Source of the DNA: Actinidia chinensis
Taxonomy: Eukaryota; Streptophyta; Magnoliopsida; Ericales; Actinidiaceae
Assembly: GCA_009663005.1 (NCBI GenBank)
Contig: CM018898.1
Span: forward strand, 11,981,109-11,991,108
Length of the DNA stretch: 10,000 bases
Direction: 5' to 3'
Part shown: piece after piece, positions 8,736 to 10,000 of the stretch
Numbering within the stretch: the stretch's first letter is position 1
Layout: each line of letters opens with the position of its first letter
Made by a program: the position numbers and the translations under genes
Notes under the pieces: generated by a model
Databases searched by the model: none
What the model saw: only the letters and a program-made list of their open reading frames with translations
What the model was told of the DNA's origin: nothing

Positions 8736-8959
8736 AAGTTCTTTCGAGCTGAGTGAGCAACGCGGAGGAGCACGACCTTGAATACGGAAAGGTGAAAGCC
8801 TCACTTCGACAAGCTATGTAATTCAGTGCAGAAGCACGTGGTGGTAGATTGGCTCGTATCGCTATATATCAACAGACTTGAGGGAAATTTGGGGATTGGT
8901 ATTCAAGTATTTAATAGCCGCTTTGCACTCCTCAGACTTGAACCAAAAGTTGTTGAAAT

Positions 8960-9033
8960 CTATTACAAATAAACCAAACTTTAGTTAGAGCCAAAACTAC
9001 ACAAGTATATTAGTAAAAGGGTAGTAAACTTAC
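8960..9033 (-). other. Intron 1 of the antisense gene (GT-AG, 74 bp)
   Basis: On the minus strand the donor is ATA|GTAAGT and the acceptor is TTATTTGTAATAG|ATTTC, after a T-rich stretch. Joining 9034 to 8959 links GAT-A to AT-TTC and continues one frame from ...RGHLLD into NFNNFWFKSEECK. The donor matches the plant consensus exactly over six bases. Intron length is close to the usual plant minimum. Confidence 0.7.
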
Positions 9034-9760
9034 TATCTAGAAGATGACCCCTGTGCCTAGGAAAACAAAAGAGACCATCATCTTCGACTCAGAATTCCTA
9101 GCCACCTGAGATTCAGATAAATTCATCAACGAATAAATCTTCATCTAGAATCTCGGTTACCAACCTTGTGGGGGGCTCATGTAGATTCATGAGCCTAAGA
9201 TAATGGTTTCCCTTAAGAAGGTTGGTGTTAGGATCACTCTTTGGTCGAATTACCATATATACATACAAGAGGTCTGAGGCGTTGAAATGGAGGACCCGAT
9301 GTTACATTAGCTTATCCACCGCGAGCATGGTCTGAACAAAGTTCACTGACAGTTGCATAAACATGAGATGACAGCCTGCCATCACCTTTTTTAGAATCGG
9401 ACTAACGAGGTGACTGCCCGTCCTGGTAGATCAACCAGATATGTATCAAGATTTAGTCCCCATCCCCCTTTGCGGTGTCAACATTTTCATTAGGCCTGGG
9501 CCCCTCTATCTATATGTTAACTAGGATGCTATGGTCAATCTTAAATTTATTTAAGGCATTGTCGTCATGCACCAGCCACTGAGCTCAGTTCAAATCCATA
9601 TTCTGAAGACAAAAGCTAATGGTAAGAATGAGCTCAACTATGCAAATATGACGGTCACTGAAAGCAGAGTTAACCGAGCTCAATGAGAACTTAGAACTCT
9701 GACCCAAAAGGCACTTAGGTATAGTTTTTAACCTTAGGGACATCTGTCAAGTCCCCCCAT

Positions 9761-10000
9761 TACCTCAAACCGATATCGGTAGTGGGAAGAGATTGAAGGG
9801 GCAACACCCTAATTCTATTAGGATGATCCTTTTTATAAGTCGATCCGGGCCCATTCCATCAGGGGAAATTGGCCGAAAGTAGTTTGGTTTATAGAAAATC
9901 AAAAGTTTAAAAAACCCATCAATGGCGAAAAGCCATTTGTAAAAGAAAATGAGGAAAAACTTACAAAAGAGTATTATAAAAAAATGCCAAAAGATGGAGA
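9761..10000. other. Leader/promoter side of the antisense gene, no 3' LTR reached
   Basis: No coding frame is seen. The last 100 bases are A-rich on the plus strand (aaaagaaaatgaggaaaaac), and the end of the window (aaaaaaatgccaaaagatgg) is purine-rich, but no clear polypurine tract followed by TG and a repeat of the 5' LTR is present. The 3' LTR should lie beyond 10000. Confidence 0.45.
9830..9837 (-). promoter_or_regulatory. Candidate TATA box of the antisense gene
   Basis: On the minus strand the sequence reads acttaTAAAAAGG, with TATAAAAA at 9837-9830. A start about 30 bases downstream would lie near 9800, about 55 bases before the ATG at 9743. A short upstream ATG at 9760 opens only an eight-codon frame. 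Position and orientation suit the antisense gene, but a TATA-like string alone is weak evidence. Confidence 0.5.

Larger units (their letters stand above)
7203..9743 (-). pseudogene. Antisense three-exon gene inside the retrotransposon, degenerate
   Basis: Exons run 9743-9034, 8959-7970 and 7889-7203, about 795 codons. Exon 1 starts MSLRLKTIPK, has a second in-frame ATG at 9599, and contains QLSVNFVQTMLAVDKLM, NASDLLYVYMVIRPK and LLKGNHYLRL. Exon 2 begins FNNFWFKSEECKAAIKYL, then has a Ser/acidic linker (DNEDEVPQLVRRRRVAAP, DSDDSDE), a basic patch KRKGKQAADDSSKKKK at 8249-8202 and MLLNDVADLPMKGSKE. Exon 3 has a probable coiled coil (SSKLKMTKKKVLGLESKL) and an acidic tail ending IWNFPPKC. In-frame TAG stops in exon 3 lie at 7785-7787, 7659-7661 and 7512-7514; frameshifts lie near 9420, 8870, 8705 and 8105. 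It resembles the antisense ORFs of plant Tat elements, possibly the 'putative gypsy type transposon' domain family; function unknown. The nuclear role is inferred from the basic patch only. Confidence 0.75.
476..10000 (+). mobile_element. Degenerate Tat-type Ty3/gypsy LTR retrotransposon, 3' end outside the window
   Basis: The order LTR, primer binding site, gag, protease, reverse transcriptase, RNase H, second RNase H, integrase is that of a plant Ty3/gypsy element. The extra RNase H before integrase, the GPY module without a chromodomain, and the antisense gene between pol and the missing 3' LTR point to the Tat lineage. The visible part is about 9.5 kb, and no copy of the 5' LTR recurs before 10000. 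Every coding frame is broken and the RT core is deleted, so this copy cannot move by itself. The left border is uncertain, between about 430 and 770. Assignment to Tat is an inference from domain order and remembered family features. Confidence 0.85.

Overview
The window is plant nuclear DNA, probably from a dicot. Almost all of it is one old, inactivated Ty3/gypsy LTR retrotransposon of the Tat type. No intact host gene, tRNA, rRNA or CRISPR array is visible. The evidence is the order of broken but readable domains on the plus strand: gag, protease, reverse transcriptase, RNase H, a second RNase H, then integrase with a GPY module. An LTR and a primer-binding-site-like sequence lie upstream. 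Every open frame is interrupted by stops and frameshifts.

Layout: 1-475 is AT-rich sequence with no gene, probably host flank. About 476-1193 is the 5' LTR, with a TATA box at 915-921 and an imperfect hairpin in U3; its left border is not resolved. The primer binding site is near 1198. Remnants follow in order: gag (about 1281-2688), protease (2689-3380), reverse transcriptase (3381-3950, catalytic core deleted), RT-linked RNase H (3951-4500), second RNase H (about 4660-5035) and integrase (5036-6361). Positions 6362-7202 are non-coding and hold a 78-bp tandem repeat of about 2.6 copies.

The most interesting part is 7203-9743. It carries a second gene on the minus strand, antisense to gag-pol. 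It can be followed by eye through three exons. The introns are 74 bp (GT-AG) and 80 bp (GC-AG), and both splices keep the reading frame. The predicted protein has an N-terminal conserved domain, an acidic/serine-rich linker, a basic nuclear-localisation-like patch, a probable coiled-coil stretch and an acidic tail. A TATA box in the right orientation lies at 9830-9837. Extra antisense ORFs between pol and the 3' LTR are known from plant Tat elements, but their function is not established. This copy is also a pseudogene.

The 3' LTR is not in the window, so the element continues past 10000. When intact, gag-pol would have made the particle, copied the RNA and integrated the DNA, while the antisense gene would have been expressed from its own promoter. 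The stops are mostly TAG where CAG or TGG would be expected, which fits cytosine deamination in a methylated, silenced element.
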